A model generated the notes under the pieces. The model made no database searches. It was not told where the DNA came from and saw only the letters and a program-made list of their open reading frames with translations. Below are positions 9,692 to 19,398 of a stretch of DNA of 64,000 nt, piece after piece. The stretch is from an uncultured Chitinophagaceae bacterium (GTDB lineage Bacteria; Bacteroidota; Bacteroidia; Chitinophagales; Chitinophagaceae), in NCBI GenBank assembly GCA_903830285.1, contig CAIKTE010000219.1, positions 59,669 to 123,668 of the forward strand, given 5' to 3'. The translations under genes and the position numbers were made by a program. Positions within the stretch are counted from its first letter, which is position 1; every line of letters starts with the position of its first letter.

Positions 9692-11782
9692 TTAATAGAA
9701 TTTACTTCTGTAATCTTTAATAATGGCAGATTTCCGTAAAGCATCAGAGCCTCTGTAAATCGCCATTCTCTGACTTTGTAAAACACTTTGTTTTACTGTT
9801 TCAGTGTTTTCGTTTGAGTTTGCTTTTGCTCCTATGTTTTCAACCCTAATTGCAAACACTCCCGAAACACCCGCAACAGCATCAGTTACTTTTCCTTTGT
9901 TAGCTGCGTTGAATGCGGTTCCTGTAAATTTAGCATCGTTTCCTACACCCGGTATAAAAGGGTTACTGAATAATAAGGTATCGGCTTTTTGTACAGCCGT
10001 TCCGGTGCTTGACGCCAGCGCTTCTAATGTATTTCCTTTAAACTTGTTGTCGATTAATTGTTTTGCTTTCTTTTCGTTCCTTACAATTGGCTCGATAGTA
10101 GAACGTAACACTTGTGCGGGTGGTAATCCCGGTTTGATCACTGAAGTAACTATTGATACAACATACTTGTCTCCAATTCTGATGGGTTGATCATTTACAT
10201 CCCCAGCTTCGTGATCATAAACCCAGCGTACCAATTGACGGCTTTCGCCCAGTCCCTGAATATTAAAATCATTTTCCTTTAGTTCTCCAGAAAGAGCCCA
10301 TTGCTTATTTAGCTTGGCTGCATTTTCATCAAATTGCTTTTTATTTCTGCTTGTACCAGCAAACTGAGCCGCTGCTGTATTTGCTGCAGCATCTGTTTCG
10401 TTGCTTACAACTATTTGTTTAGCGAGATATGCAATTTTATAGGCAGGACCAGAACCCTTTTGTCCTAAAACCTCTACATAATGAAAGCCATATTCTGTTT
10501 GAATGACACCTTTAGACCCAACCGGTTTATCAAAAGCGAAATCATTGAACGCCGGAACCATTCTTGCAGAAGCAAAATAATCATATACTCCGCCCTTGGA
10601 TTTATTTCCGTCATCAGAAAATTTAGCGCAAACTGAATCAAAATTCTTTCCGCTCTTTATTGCTGCTTCAACGGTATCCATTATTTTTCTGGCAGCACTA
10701 TCATCTCTAACTCTAACCAATGATCCGGAATTGGGATCCTGTTGATGAGTAGAAACTAAGATATGGCGAACTTTTACAGAGTCGGGAATTTGTTTTGCCC
10801 CAACTAATTTTGCCAAAACAAAAGTATTCCCATCAACATAAGGACCATATATTCCACCAACAGGAACCTTTGTAATTGAATCGATGCTCTTTTGTTTAAT
10901 TTCTTTTCTGCTTACATAACTATTATAGAAAGGCGCTTCGGTTGCATTCTTTGAAAAGAAAGCAGTAATATCTGTAGTTCCGGCAAATTCATTTTTTAAA
11001 GTTGCCAATTGGTTAATGGCGGCAGCAGAATCCGAAGCGCTTGCTGTTGCATCAAAACTCACAAAAGCAATTGACCTGGCTTCTTCTTCTCTTTCATATT
11101 CCTTAGTATGCTTTTTTGCATAACTCATAATTTCATCATCACTCACTTTAGCAGAGCTGTCTGAGATCGTTGTATATGGTACAAAAACATAAGAAACAGA
11201 GGAAACCAAATTATTATCTGCGATTTGTTTTTCCACCATCCATTTAGGAACATATAAAGCCTGTTGCAACATGGCCTGGTACTTACTATTCAACGCCTGA
11301 AGTAATGCAGGTTGAATATATGCATCAATAATGCCGGCCTGTTGTTCAGTGTTCTTTGATTTCTTTATTTGTGCAAATGCCTGTTTGGCTTTTTCTACAT
11401 CAAATACTCCGGTCTGAGGATCAGTAAATTCTCTTTTCAAAGGAGAATTATCGCCGAAAATAATATCATTCAGTTCTTTTGAAGAGATGGACAAACCCAA
11501 TTTGTCAAATTCCTGTTGCATTACTATAGTGGTAACTTCCTGATTCCAGAGTTGGCCAATGAGTTGTTCCCGTTGTTGGCCTTTTCCATACATCAATAAC
11601 TTTTGTTCGAAATCAACACGTTCGATCTTTTCCCCGTTTACTTTACCGATGGTTGTATTATTAGAAACACCACTTCCTCCGCGACGAACACCGTCTTGTA
11701 GGATAAAAGCAATAAGGGCTAATGCAATAATGGCAAAAACTATCCAGGCACCCTTGTCACGAATTCTTTGAATAACAGACAT
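9692..11782 (-). CDS. Membrane-anchored periplasmic peptidyl-prolyl isomerase, SurA/PpiD type
   Basis: A 696-residue folding factor for exported proteins. Residues 1-35 (MSVIQRIRDKGAWIVFAIIALALIAF) form a cytoplasmic tag and a single membrane anchor as in PpiD. A SurA-N-like helical region follows, then a parvulin rotamase domain at about 335-435 (KVRHILVSTHQQDPNSG ... FGFDKPVG-like segment ... YGFHYVEVLGQKG) and a C-terminal chaperone region with a second, weaker parvulin-like part. The open frame extends 55 codons upstream to 11947, but a perfect TTTG-N19-TATTTTTG promoter (11817-11847) lies inside that extension, and the N-terminus from 11782 is the canonical PpiD one. I therefore place the start at 11782. 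Monocistronic, ending in a hairpin. Confidence 0.92.
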   Translation of the reverse strand: MSVIQRIRDKGAWIVFAIIALALIAFILQDGVRRGGSGVSNNTTIGKVNGEKIERVDFEQKLLMYGKGQQREQLIGQLWNQEVTTIVMQQEFDKLGLSISSKELNDIIFGDNSPLKREFTDPQTGVFDVEKAKQAFAQIKKSKNTEQQAGIIDAYIQPALLQALNSKYQAMLQQALYVPKWMVEKQIADNNLVSSVSYVFVPYTTISDSSAKVSDDEIMSYAKKHTKEYEREEEARSIAFVSFDATASASDSAAAINQLATLKNEFAGTTDITAFFSKNATEAPFYNSYVSRKEIKQKSIDSITKVPVGGIYGPYVDGNTFVLAKLVGAKQIPDSVKVRHILVSTHQQDPNSGSLVRVRDDSAARKIMDTVEAAIKSGKNFDSVCAKFSDDGNKSKGGVYDYFASARMVPAFNDFAFDKPVGSKGVIQTEYGFHYVEVLGQKGSGPAYKIAYLAKQIVVSNETDAAANTAAAQFAGTSRNKKQFDENAAKLNKQWALSGELKENDFNIQGLGESRQLVRWVYDHEAGDVNDQPIRIGDKYVVSIVTSVIKPGLPPAQVLRSTIEPIVRNEKKAKQLIDNKFKGNTLEALASSTGTAVQKADTLLFSNPFIPGVGNDAKFTGTAFNAANKGKVTDAVAGVSGVFAIRVENIGAKANSNENTETVKQSVLQSQRMAIYRGSDALRKSAIIKDYRSKFY

Positions 11783-11816
11783 ATAATTTATATTAAAAAG
11801 TACAATTAAAGGATGG

Positions 11817-11847
11817 CAAAAATAGGGGAATCTTGCTATTGAACAAA
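11817..11847 (-). promoter_or_regulatory. Promoter of the PpiD-type PPIase gene
   Basis: Read on the minus strand, TTTG (11844-11847), 19 bases, then TATTTTTG (11817-11824). This is an exact match to the Bacteroidota primary-sigma promoter TTTG-N17-23-TAnnTTTG. The predicted transcription start is near 11812, giving a leader of about 30 bases to the ATG at 11782. It decides the start codon of that gene. Confidence 0.75.
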
Positions 11848-12350
11848 TTGTGGAAAAAATAAGGAAAGTTCCACCCCTTCTGATTTTAATCGGAAAGATT
11901 GAAACAATTTTAAATTTCTCTCCAATTAGCGGTTTTAGAGGCTTCAAATTTTTTTCCCCACTGCCTTGTGTATAAGGCCTATTTCCTGTGCAAAAATCGT
12001 CTTTTTAACTTTCGGCCGGGTGCAAAATAAAAGAATAACTAAAGTGATTTTGCCTGTTTTTCAATTTCTCACAGAAAACAACACCATTTAAGTACTCATA
12101 ACAAACAGTGCATAACGGGTGAACTATACGTTATTGTAAAAATTACCAAACTTATTAACCCCTGTTAAAAAACACACAATAATCAAGACAGACTTATAAA
12201 ATATTGCTGAATAAAATGTTAGTTAAGGTGTATAACCTTCATATAATTAACTTTGTGTTTTGTGCGTAACTAAGTTATCCCGATATACACACCCCTAATA
12301 GTAGTATTGGTTTTATATAAATGTATTATTAAAGAATTATTACAAGGTTT
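11848..12350. other. Gene-free upstream region of nadA
   Basis: About 500 bases without a credible gene. It holds an exact -7 element TAACTTTG (12248-12255, plus strand) that could start a leader of about 90 bases for nadA, though no good -33 partner is present, and a small dyad TAACT-A-AGTTA at 12267-12277 inside that leader. Nothing else structured was recognised. Confidence 0.4.
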
Positions 12351-13358
12351 ATGAACATTACAACAGCAAAACAAAACATAGAAACAAAAGGTTTTTTAGA
12401 GATGGATGTAAATCCTTCGTTAGATTTGTTTGCAGAAATTGAAAAATTAAAAAAACAAAAAAATGCCATCATTCTCGCACACTACTACCAGGAACCCGAT
12501 ATTCAGGATGTGGCAGATTTTATCGGTGATAGTTTGGGGCTTGCACAAAAAGCAGAGCAAACCGATGCAGCAATTATTGTTTTTGCCGGTGTGCATTTCA
12601 TGGCAGAAACAGCAAAGATTTTAAATCCTTCAAAAAAAGTTTTATTACCGGATCTGAAAGCCGGATGTTCTTTAGCTGATAGCGCTCCCGCTGATCTATT
12701 TAAAAAATTCAAAGAAAAACATCCGGATCATTTAGTTATTTCCTATATCAATTGTTCCGCAGAAATTAAAGCATTGAGTGATATTATCTGTACTTCATCA
12801 AACGCAGAAAAAATAATAGAAAGTGTACCGAAAGATCAGCCAATTATTTTTGCACCTGATAAAAATCTAGGTGCATATTTAAATAAAAAGACCGGAAGGA
12901 AAATGTTGTTATGGAATGGAGCATGTATGGTTCATGAAATTTTCAGTCTGCAAAAAATAACCAAATTAAAGATCCGTCACCCCGATGCTAAATTTATTGC
13001 ACATCCGGAATGCGAGGAAACTGTTTTGAATATCGCAGATTTTATAGGAAGTACAACACAGTTATTAAAATATTCACAATCAGATAAAGCCAGAGAATTT
13101 ATTGTAGCTACAGAAACAGGAATTTTGCACGAGATGCAAAAAACAAATCCATTAAAAACGTTTATTCCTGCGCCTCCAAATAATAGTTGTGCTTGTAATG
13201 ATTGTCCGCACATGAAATTAAATACACTTGAAAAATTATTTCTCTGCATGCAGTATGAATTACCGGAAATACTAATGGAAGAAAAATTAAGGATAGCTGC
13301 AAAAAAACCTATTGATAGAATGCTGGAAATTAGCCGCGCAGCGGGATTGATAGGTTAA
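12351..13358 (+). CDS. nadA: Quinolinate synthase
   Basis: A 335-residue [4Fe-4S] enzyme that condenses iminoaspartate with dihydroxyacetone phosphate to quinolinate in de novo NAD synthesis. Family motifs are [40 protein letters not shown] and [13 protein letters not shown]. The three cluster cysteines are probably Cys106, Cys192 (WNGACMVHE) and one of Cys280/282/285 (CACNDCPHM). The HPEC motif (about residue 218) is present. A second Met at residue 18 (MDVNPSL) could be the true start; I keep 12351. nadB and nadC are not adjacent, so this is a single-gene unit with a long upstream region that might host NAD-responsive control. Confidence 0.96.
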   Translation: MNITTAKQNIETKGFLEMDVNPSLDLFAEIEKLKKQKNAIILAHYYQEPDIQDVADFIGDSLGLAQKAEQTDAAIIVFAGVHFMAETAKILNPSKKVLLPDLKAGCSLADSAPADLFKKFKEKHPDHLVISYINCSAEIKALSDIICTSSNAEKIIESVPKDQPIIFAPDKNLGAYLNKKTGRKMLLWNGACMVHEIFSLQKITKLKIRHPDAKFIAHPECEETVLNIADFIGSTTQLLKYSQSDKAREFIVATETGILHEMQKTNPLKTFIPAPPNNSCACNDCPHMKLNTLEKLFLCMQYELPEILMEEKLRIAAKKPIDRMLEISRAAGLIG

Positions 13359-13455
13359 TTATTTCACTCATTCTCTCTTTCAGTTCATTAATGCTTTATC
13401 TTTATACGAACCCTATAACGATTGTATTTTCAATAATTTATTTTAAAATAACCAC

Positions 13456-14481
13456 ATGAAATTCAGTGCACAACAAATAGCCGGCCTGCTTAATGGTGTG
13501 ATCGAAGGAGATGATTCTGTTTCAGTAACAAAGCTTTCAAAAATTGAAGAAGGAGAAGCCGGATCTATTTCTTTCCTCAGCAACCCCTTGTACACACAAT
13601 ATATTTATAACACAAAAGCTTCTATTATAATTATTAATAAAGATTTTGAATTAACAGGTCCGGTGAGCGCAACATTGATACGTGTTGAAAGTGCACAAAG
13701 CGCATTTGGAAAATTATTGGAATTATATAATCAGGTCAAGTTGAATAAGGTTGGGATTTCTAAATTATCCTTTATTTCAGAATCTGCAACCATTGGTGAA
13801 AATATTTATGCAGGAGAATTTTCATTTGTTGGAGAAAATGTCAAGATCGGTGCTAATGTAAAGATCTATCCTCAGGTTTATATTGGTGACAACTCGGTGA
13901 TTGGCGAAAACACCACATTATTTTCCGGCGTAAAGATCTATTCGGAAACAATCATCGGGAAAGACTGCATCATTCATTCCGGAACAGTAATAGGTAGTGA
14001 CGGATTTCGTTTTGCTCCCGAAAATCCGGAAGGGATGAAAAAAATTGCCCAGATTGGAAATGTAATAATTGAAGATGATGTGGAGATCGGCGCCAACTGT
14101 GCTATTGATAGGGCCACGCTGGGCTCTACCATCCTGCGCAAAGGCGTGAAGTTCGATAACCTGATTCATATCGCACACAATGTTGAAGTAGGCGAGAATA
14201 GCTTCCTGGCGGCTTGTAACGTTGTAGCAGGATCAACAAAAATCGGAAAGAATTGTATGTTCAGCGGACAGGTAGGAATTGTTGGCCATTTACAAATTGC
14301 AGATAACACGATTGTTACAGCACAATCCGGCCTTTCTAAATCCATCAGCAAAACAGGACAGGTTATTTCGGGATCTCCCGGATTTGAAGCAGCTAAATAC
14401 AGAAAAGCGTTTATTCATTTCAAAAATTTAGAATCGATCGTTCAGCGAGTAGATAATTTGGAAAAACAAAACAAAAAATAA
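13456..14481 (+). CDS. lpxD: UDP-3-O-acylglucosamine N-acyltransferase
   Basis: A 341-residue lipid A biosynthesis enzyme that adds the second hydroxyacyl chain to UDP-3-O-acylglucosamine, using acyl-ACP. The N-terminal uridine-binding domain ([32 protein letters not shown]) is followed by the left-handed beta-helix of hexapeptide repeats ([38 protein letters not shown]) and a C-terminal coiled helix. The catalytic His is expected in [13 protein letters not shown]. The gene is not beside lpxA/fabZ here. A strong terminator begins at its stop codon. Confidence 0.97.
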   Translation: MKFSAQQIAGLLNGVIEGDDSVSVTKLSKIEEGEAGSISFLSNPLYTQYIYNTKASIIIINKDFELTGPVSATLIRVESAQSAFGKLLELYNQVKLNKVGISKLSFISESATIGENIYAGEFSFVGENVKIGANVKIYPQVYIGDNSVIGENTTLFSGVKIYSETIIGKDCIIHSGTVIGSDGFRFAPENPEGMKKIAQIGNVIIEDDVEIGANCAIDRATLGSTILRKGVKFDNLIHIAHNVEVGENSFLAACNVVAGSTKIGKNCMFSGQVGIVGHLQIADNTIVTAQSGLSKSISKTGQVISGSPGFEAAKYRKAFIHFKNLESIVQRVDNLEKQNKK

Positions 14482-14517
14482 AAAAAGGGCGCAAATTTTA
14501 ATTTGCGCCCTTTTTGT
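14481..14517 (+). terminator. Bidirectional rho-independent terminator between lpxD and the hexosaminidase gene
   Basis: AAAAAAGGGCGCAAAT pairs with ATTTGCGCCCTTTTT around a TTTA loop. A-tract and T-tract on either side let it terminate lpxD on the plus strand and the convergent GH20 gene on the minus strand. Confidence 0.93.
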
Positions 14518-14550
14518 TTTAGGGTAACCAAACTCCTGCATCAACAAATC

Positions 14551-16458
14551 TTATTTTTTGGGCAATCTTGATCTTAATGTTGCGATCGGCATATCAATTT
14601 GCCTCCCGATCGGCTTTCCGGCACGATAAGTAATTACTTTGATCATTGATGCGTCTTTTGGAACCGATAAAGCCGTTGAATATTTAGGGTAATAATTATC
14701 AGGATTCGAATTATCCCAACTGTAATAAATATCTAATCCCTCAACCTCTGTTGAAAGTATAATTTGCAATGAATCATTTGATTCTTTTCTTTTTACATCA
14801 AATATAGGGTCGAACATTGAGCGTGCATATTTTACATGCTCAATATCCATTCTCTCAAAAGATGATTCTACTCTTTTTGAAAAATCGTTCCAGTTCTTTT
14901 TCTCTTTTTCGCTCCATAAACATTCGGCAATGGCAAGGCTTCTGGGCCAAAGCATATATTGTAAATGTCTTGTGTTATAAATCTGTTCTGTCCATAAATT
15001 TGCCTGACCGCCTTTTATAAATTTAGGGTCAACACCATCCGGTACCGGATCAAAAGAATAAGCAGTCTTTAATCGCAATGTTGCATAAACCGGAGGCTCG
15101 ATGATCCGATCACCCTGCATATAATCGAGATAAGCAAATGTGGTTGGACTCATCACAACATCATGCCCTAATTTGGCAGCTTCAATGCCACCTTTAATTC
15201 CTCTCCAACTCATCACTGCGGCATTTGGAGCCAATCCGCCTTCGAGGATTTCATCCCAGCCAATAACTTTTTTTCCTTTCGATTCAACAATTTTTTCAAC
15301 TCTCTTTTCAAAATAGCTTTGCACCTCTTCCATTGTTTTCAATCCTTCTTTTTGCATCAATAATTTGATGGCATCGCTTTTCTCCCAAAAATTTTTAGCA
15401 CACTCATCGCCTCCGATATGAATAAATTCGAAAGGAAATAATTGAGCAAGTTCAGTAAACACTTTATCTAAAAAAGGATATACTTTTTCATTAGCGGGAC
15501 AGAGTGTATTATCTACCAAAGCAGTAAAACCACCCTGATGCCAGTCCATTATTTTTTCGCCGGAACGAACGCGGTAATTTTCTGCACCGGGTGTGCAAGA
15601 CAATTCCGGATAAGAGGCAATTGCAGCAAGACTGTGACCGGGAATATCAACCTCGGGCAAAATATTTATAAATCTTTCTTTTGCGTAGGCTACTATTTCT
15701 TTAATATCATCCTGCGTGTAAAAACCACCAAAAGATTTTGGTTCATCTGCTGTTGGTGCAGAAAACCCCCCGAACGTTCCTATTTTATTTACATTCCACG
15801 AACCAACTTTAGTAAGATTGGGCAAACTTTTTATTTCAACTCGCCAGCCCTCATCATCGGTTAAATGCCAGTGCAGTAAATTAAATTTATACTTCGCCAT
15901 ATTATCTATAAAATCTTTGACCTCTTGTTTGCCAAAGAAATGACGGCTCACATCAAACATTAAACCGCGCCACGCAAAACGAGGCTGGTCAATGATCTCC
16001 ACACAAGGAATACTCCAGGAAATATTTTTAACTGCCGACTTGTTCTCAATTTCTTTCGGTAATAATTGTAATAATGTTTGGGTTCCGTAAAAAAGTCCGG
16101 CGGGCTTGTTGGCAGAAATAACGATTCCCTTTTGTGACACAGAAAGCTTATATCCCTCATCACCGATATTTTTATCGGCAACTGAAAACAGTTTTAATTG
16201 GATGTTAGTCGGAGCAATATTTTTATTGATAGATATTTTAAATCCAGTAGGTACTCCTAATGCTTTGGATAATTGTGCCGCAACATTTACAGCATCTTTA
16301 TTTTCTCCCGAAACAGCTATCAAAATATTATCGTGTAAAGAATAAACGCCCGGTTGTTTGATAACAGAAGCGGGAATTGGCGTAAGCAATTTCTCTGTTT
16401 GGGCAAAAGAGGAAAAGATAAAAAAGAACAAAATGAAAGAAAGAAAGAACTTTTTCAT
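14551..16458 (-). CDS. Beta-N-acetylhexosaminidase, glycoside hydrolase family 20
   Basis: A 635-residue exported enzyme with a signal peptide (MKKFFLSFILFFFIFSSFAQ). The GH20b N-terminal domain is at about 25-150. The GH20 barrel at about 155-500 starts FAWRGLMFDVSRHFFGKQEVKDFID and contains NLLHWHLTDDEGWRVEIK. The catalytic Asp-Glu pair is in FIHIGGDECAK, and the aromatic pocket in WSEKEKKNWNDF. A C-terminal beta module resembles the FN3-like/CHB_HEX_C tail. It cleaves terminal GlcNAc or GalNAc from chitin fragments, glycans or peptidoglycan. A promoter-like TAGCTTTG lies 25 bases before the ATG. The chromate transporter gene upstream ends 65 bases away on the same strand but appears independently transcribed. 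Confidence 0.95.
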   Translation of the reverse strand: MKKFFLSFILFFFIFSSFAQTEKLLTPIPASVIKQPGVYSLHDNILIAVSGENKDAVNVAAQLSKALGVPTGFKISINKNIAPTNIQLKLFSVADKNIGDEGYKLSVSQKGIVISANKPAGLFYGTQTLLQLLPKEIENKSAVKNISWSIPCVEIIDQPRFAWRGLMFDVSRHFFGKQEVKDFIDNMAKYKFNLLHWHLTDDEGWRVEIKSLPNLTKVGSWNVNKIGTFGGFSAPTADEPKSFGGFYTQDDIKEIVAYAKERFINILPEVDIPGHSLAAIASYPELSCTPGAENYRVRSGEKIMDWHQGGFTALVDNTLCPANEKVYPFLDKVFTELAQLFPFEFIHIGGDECAKNFWEKSDAIKLLMQKEGLKTMEEVQSYFEKRVEKIVESKGKKVIGWDEILEGGLAPNAAVMSWRGIKGGIEAAKLGHDVVMSPTTFAYLDYMQGDRIIEPPVYATLRLKTAYSFDPVPDGVDPKFIKGGQANLWTEQIYNTRHLQYMLWPRSLAIAECLWSEKEKKNWNDFSKRVESSFERMDIEHVKYARSMFDPIFDVKRKESNDSLQIILSTEVEGLDIYYSWDNSNPDNYYPKYSTALSVPKDASMIKVITYRAGKPIGRQIDMPIATLRSRLPKK

Positions 16459-16483
16459 AAATAAGATTTAATAAGAATAGAAG

Positions 16484-16514
16484 CAAAGCTAATATATAGT
16501 TAGGTTTGATAAAA
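16484..16514 (-). promoter_or_regulatory. Candidate promoter of the GH20 gene
   Basis: On the minus strand TAGCTTTG (16484-16491) is an exact -7 match, with TTTT 19 bases further upstream in place of TTTG. The predicted leader to the ATG at 16458 is about 20 bases. Confidence 0.5.
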
Positions 16515-16523
16515 AAAGGAACG

Positions 16524-17783
16524 TTATAAGATCCAACCAAAAAACAGACAGACTAGCACAATAAAAGGTGCAGGAATTTTAGAGAAAGACAAAAGAAGAA
16601 AAGTTGCAAGAATAACCCCAATATCATAAAAACCAGAAAGCTCCCCCTTCCATAATTCCACAAAAACAATATCCTTCATCAAATAAAATGTAGCACCCGC
16701 CATGATACCAACTACGGCAGAATTTATTCCCTCAAGGGATCGATAAATTGCCGCATACTTTTTTAAATTATTCCATACGGGGTAAAAGAATAAGACCAAC
16801 AGGGCGCTCGGTAAAAAAATTCCGATGGCGCCGAGAAAACAACCCAGCAGCTGCAACGAAAAAACGTTTTCTGTTCTCATTACCATTCCCCCCGTAAATG
16901 CGCCGATAGAAAAAACAGGTCCAGGTATAGCACGAACCATTCCCGATCCGGTAAGGAAGTCTTCCTTATTCATGCGCAATACATCACGTTTGTTATTCAG
17001 CACGTTTTTAGTTTCCGGTCTTGTAACATATTGCTCATACATCATTGGCATTAAAACATCGCCACCGCCAAAAACAAGGCTTCCGAAACGATAGGTGTTC
17101 TCAAATAAATTAAAAGCCTTTCTGTTTTTCCAGTTTTCTTTAGTTGCCGTTTCGGATAAATACCCCGCAATTGCAAACAGTGAAATAAAAATGAGCATAT
17201 TGCCCCATTTAATTTGTTTGGGCTTCTCCCCGTGCTGCGGAATGCGCCTGTCGCTGATATTAGTAATAATACCGGCCAGAACGATCAATGCGGGAAAAAC
17301 CCAGGGCGTCTTAAAAGCGAAATACGTTGCCAGGGCAGCAACAACAACTATTACTCTTGTAATGGTATTGTGAACCGCAACATGAAACAGCCTGTAAGAT
17401 GAAAAAGCAATAAAACCTATTGCCATTGGCCGAATGAATTTGAACACTTCAACCTTTATACCCAGATCATCAAAATAATCAAGCAAGAAAGAAAGCGCGC
17501 CCATAATAATACATGCGGGGGTGATCCAGATCAACAGGGTAAGAACGGCTAATGAAATTCCGCCGCGCTTATATCCGATCAAAGTAATAGTTTGAGTAGA
17601 CGATGCTCCGGGCAACATGTTACAGAAACTCATCAGGTCAAGCAATTCATGTTCGTCTACGTCACGTCTTTTATGGACGAATGTTTTAAGCATCATTCCA
17701 TAATGACCCTGAGGCCCGCCAAAAGCCGTAAGGCTGTAAAAAAATACAGTTCTCAGAAAAGGGATATGACGTAGCAAAACCAA
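16524..17783 (-). CDS. chrA: Chromate transporter, CHR family (two CHR domains)
   Basis: A 419-residue inner-membrane protein with about 10-12 hydrophobic segments. It is the long-chain form with two homologous halves. The first starts [18 protein letters not shown] and continues [19 protein letters not shown]; the second starts [23 protein letters not shown] and continues [23 protein letters not shown]. ChrA members export chromate, although many Bacteroidota copies may move other oxyanions. The first codon is TTG at 17783, and a second TTG two codons later gives an equally good N-terminus (MLRHIPFL); no ATG fits. No chrB or regulator is adjacent. Confidence 0.9.
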   Translation of the reverse strand: MVLLRHIPFLRTVFFYSLTAFGGPQGHYGMMLKTFVHKRRDVDEHELLDLMSFCNMLPGASSTQTITLIGYKRGGISLAVLTLLIWITPACIIMGALSFLLDYFDDLGIKVEVFKFIRPMAIGFIAFSSYRLFHVAVHNTITRVIVVVAALATYFAFKTPWVFPALIVLAGIITNISDRRIPQHGEKPKQIKWGNMLIFISLFAIAGYLSETATKENWKNRKAFNLFENTYRFGSLVFGGGDVLMPMMYEQYVTRPETKNVLNNKRDVLRMNKEDFLTGSGMVRAIPGPVFSIGAFTGGMVMRTENVFSLQLLGCFLGAIGIFLPSALLVLFFYPVWNNLKKYAAIYRSLEGINSAVVGIMAGATFYLMKDIVFVELWKGELSGFYDIGVILATFLLLSFSKIPAPFIVLVCLFFGWIL

Positions 17784-17905
17784 GGGGTAAAAATTTGAAT
17801 GCTTAAATTAAGTCAAAAAATTTTCCGCGAAACAAAAAAGCGCAGAAATGTATCAAAATCGGTGAAAGAGCAAAGAATATCAAAGAAAAACAACAACTTT
17901 ATTTC

Positions 17906-18937
17906 ATGAAAAAGTTGCGGTATTTATTGATGATGATTTTATTGATAAGCTGCAGTAATAAATATCATCGATTTGCAAGTAATTATACATTTAAGAGCAA
18001 TGATGGAAAACCTGATTATTCTAATCTGAATTATTGGGCTGCCCACCCTTGGAAGCACGACCCCAGCGATAGCGTTCCTCGCCCGCTACTTGAAAATTAT
18101 CACGCCGATTCAACAGTAGATATTTTCTTTTTATATCCAACATCTTACACAGATAAAGAAAGGCCCCTGGGATGGAATGCCCCGATCGATAATGCAGACA
18201 TCAACGCAAAAACCGATTACAGCAGTATTTTATATCAGGCCAGTATATTTAACGAGGCAGGAAGAATTTTCTCTCCGCGATACCGACAAGCGAACCTTTC
18301 TGCATATTATCCATCAAGCAAAGAAGATACAGCCAGCGCTATCTCCGCTTTTGAATTAGCGTATAGTGATATCAAGGAAGCGTTTGAATATTATCTTAAA
18401 AATTATAATAACGGAAGACCCATTATTATTGCATCACATAGTCAGGGAACCAGCCATGCTAAAAGATTGTTGAAAGAATATTTTGATGGAAAGGCCCTAC
18501 AAAACAGATTAGTGGCTGCTTATATTGCTGGTATTTTTGTTGAGCCAGATCTGCTGAATAATATAAAAGCCTGTGAATTTCCCAATCAAACAGGGTGTAT
18601 CTGCAGCTGGCGAACATTTAAGGAAGCGTATAAACCTGATTTTGTAGCTAAAGAAAAGTTTACAGCAATTGTAACAAATCCGCTTTCATGGGACTCAAGT
18701 AAGCCAAATGTTATGCGAAATGAAAATAAGGGCAGCGTACTTTTTAATTTTAATAAGCTTAGCACTCATGTTGCCGATGCAAAAACAGAGGGCGGTATTT
18801 TATGGACACGCAAGCCAAAGTTTTTTGGAAATCTATTGTATACATCTAAGAACTATCATATAGCGGACTATAATTTTTATTATTTGAGTATCAGAAACAA
18901 TGTGCAACAACGTATAAACGCATTCTGGAAAAAATAA
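17906..18937 (+). CDS. DUF3089 family lipoprotein, alpha/beta-hydrolase-like
   Basis: A 343-residue protein with a lipoprotein signal (LMMILLISCSN, lipidated Cys about 16). It matches DUF3089: VDIFFLYPTSYTDKERPLGWNAPIDN, IFSPRYRQANLSAYY, and ASHSQGTSHAKRLL, which looks like a nucleophile elbow (S-x-S-Q-G) of the alpha/beta-hydrolase fold. WRTFKEAY and a HVADAKTEGGILW segment near the C-terminus would supply the His/Asp. Probably a periplasmic or outer-membrane esterase; substrate unknown. It starts 120 bases from the divergent chrA gene and has no operon partner. Confidence 0.83.
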   Translation: MKKLRYLLMMILLISCSNKYHRFASNYTFKSNDGKPDYSNLNYWAAHPWKHDPSDSVPRPLLENYHADSTVDIFFLYPTSYTDKERPLGWNAPIDNADINAKTDYSSILYQASIFNEAGRIFSPRYRQANLSAYYPSSKEDTASAISAFELAYSDIKEAFEYYLKNYNNGRPIIIASHSQGTSHAKRLLKEYFDGKALQNRLVAAYIAGIFVEPDLLNNIKACEFPNQTGCICSWRTFKEAYKPDFVAKEKFTAIVTNPLSWDSSKPNVMRNENKGSVLFNFNKLSTHVADAKTEGGILWTRKPKFFGNLLYTSKNYHIADYNFYYLSIRNNVQQRINAFWKK

Positions 18938-18984
18938 TAATACTGTCTAAAAGAACATATCTGTATTCTTTACCACAAAAAAAA

Positions 18985-19239
18985 TTATTCTTTGATAAAT
19001 TTGATAGACTTCAAGAAGACGCCACCGCAGAAAGCATTCAGGATATAAACACCATTTCGCAGATCACTTAAATTTAATGCAAGATCTTGTTTTCCCTCTT
19101 CCACGATCGTTATAAATGTTTTGGCTATTTTCCCTTCAATGTCCAACACTTTCATGGTGATACGGTCGTTTTTTTCTGCCAACACGCTTAATGTGCTGCT
19201 ATGGGTGATATGTGTTGGTTGGAGGCCGCCGATATACAT
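18985..19239 (-). CDS. Orphan type IX secretion C-terminal sorting domain (fragment)
   Basis: 84 residues that resemble only a T9SS type-A sorting domain: strands STLSVLAEKNDRITMKVLDIEGKIAKTF, DLALNLSDLRNGVYILNAF and the terminal SIKFIKE. No cargo domain precedes it. The frame is closed by a stop at 19261-19263, seven codons before the first Met. The family normally sits at the end of large secreted proteins, so this is either the remnant of a decayed gene or a free-standing CTD. It lies 160 bases downstream of hypE on the same strand. No signal peptide is visible. Confidence 0.6.
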   Translation of the reverse strand: MYIGGLQPTHITHSSTLSVLAEKNDRITMKVLDIEGKIAKTFITIVEEGKQDLALNLSDLRNGVYILNAFCGGVFLKSIKFIKE

Positions 19240-19398
19240 AGGAACATCAATTTTTGTTAATTAAAACAAAGCCAAAAACTGAGGGATACAATAATGACAG
19301 AAACAAAAGAATATATGCTGCTTGTATAAACGAAGCGGCGATTGAATTATTGTTTAATTAAAATCTCCTTAAAGAGTGGGGAATAATTATGAAAAGAC

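Noticed and set aside
11783..11947. 55-codon N-terminal extension of the PPIase gene
   Set aside because: A perfect TTTG-N19-TATTTTTG promoter lies inside it and the residues before MSVIQRIRDKG have no family similarity.
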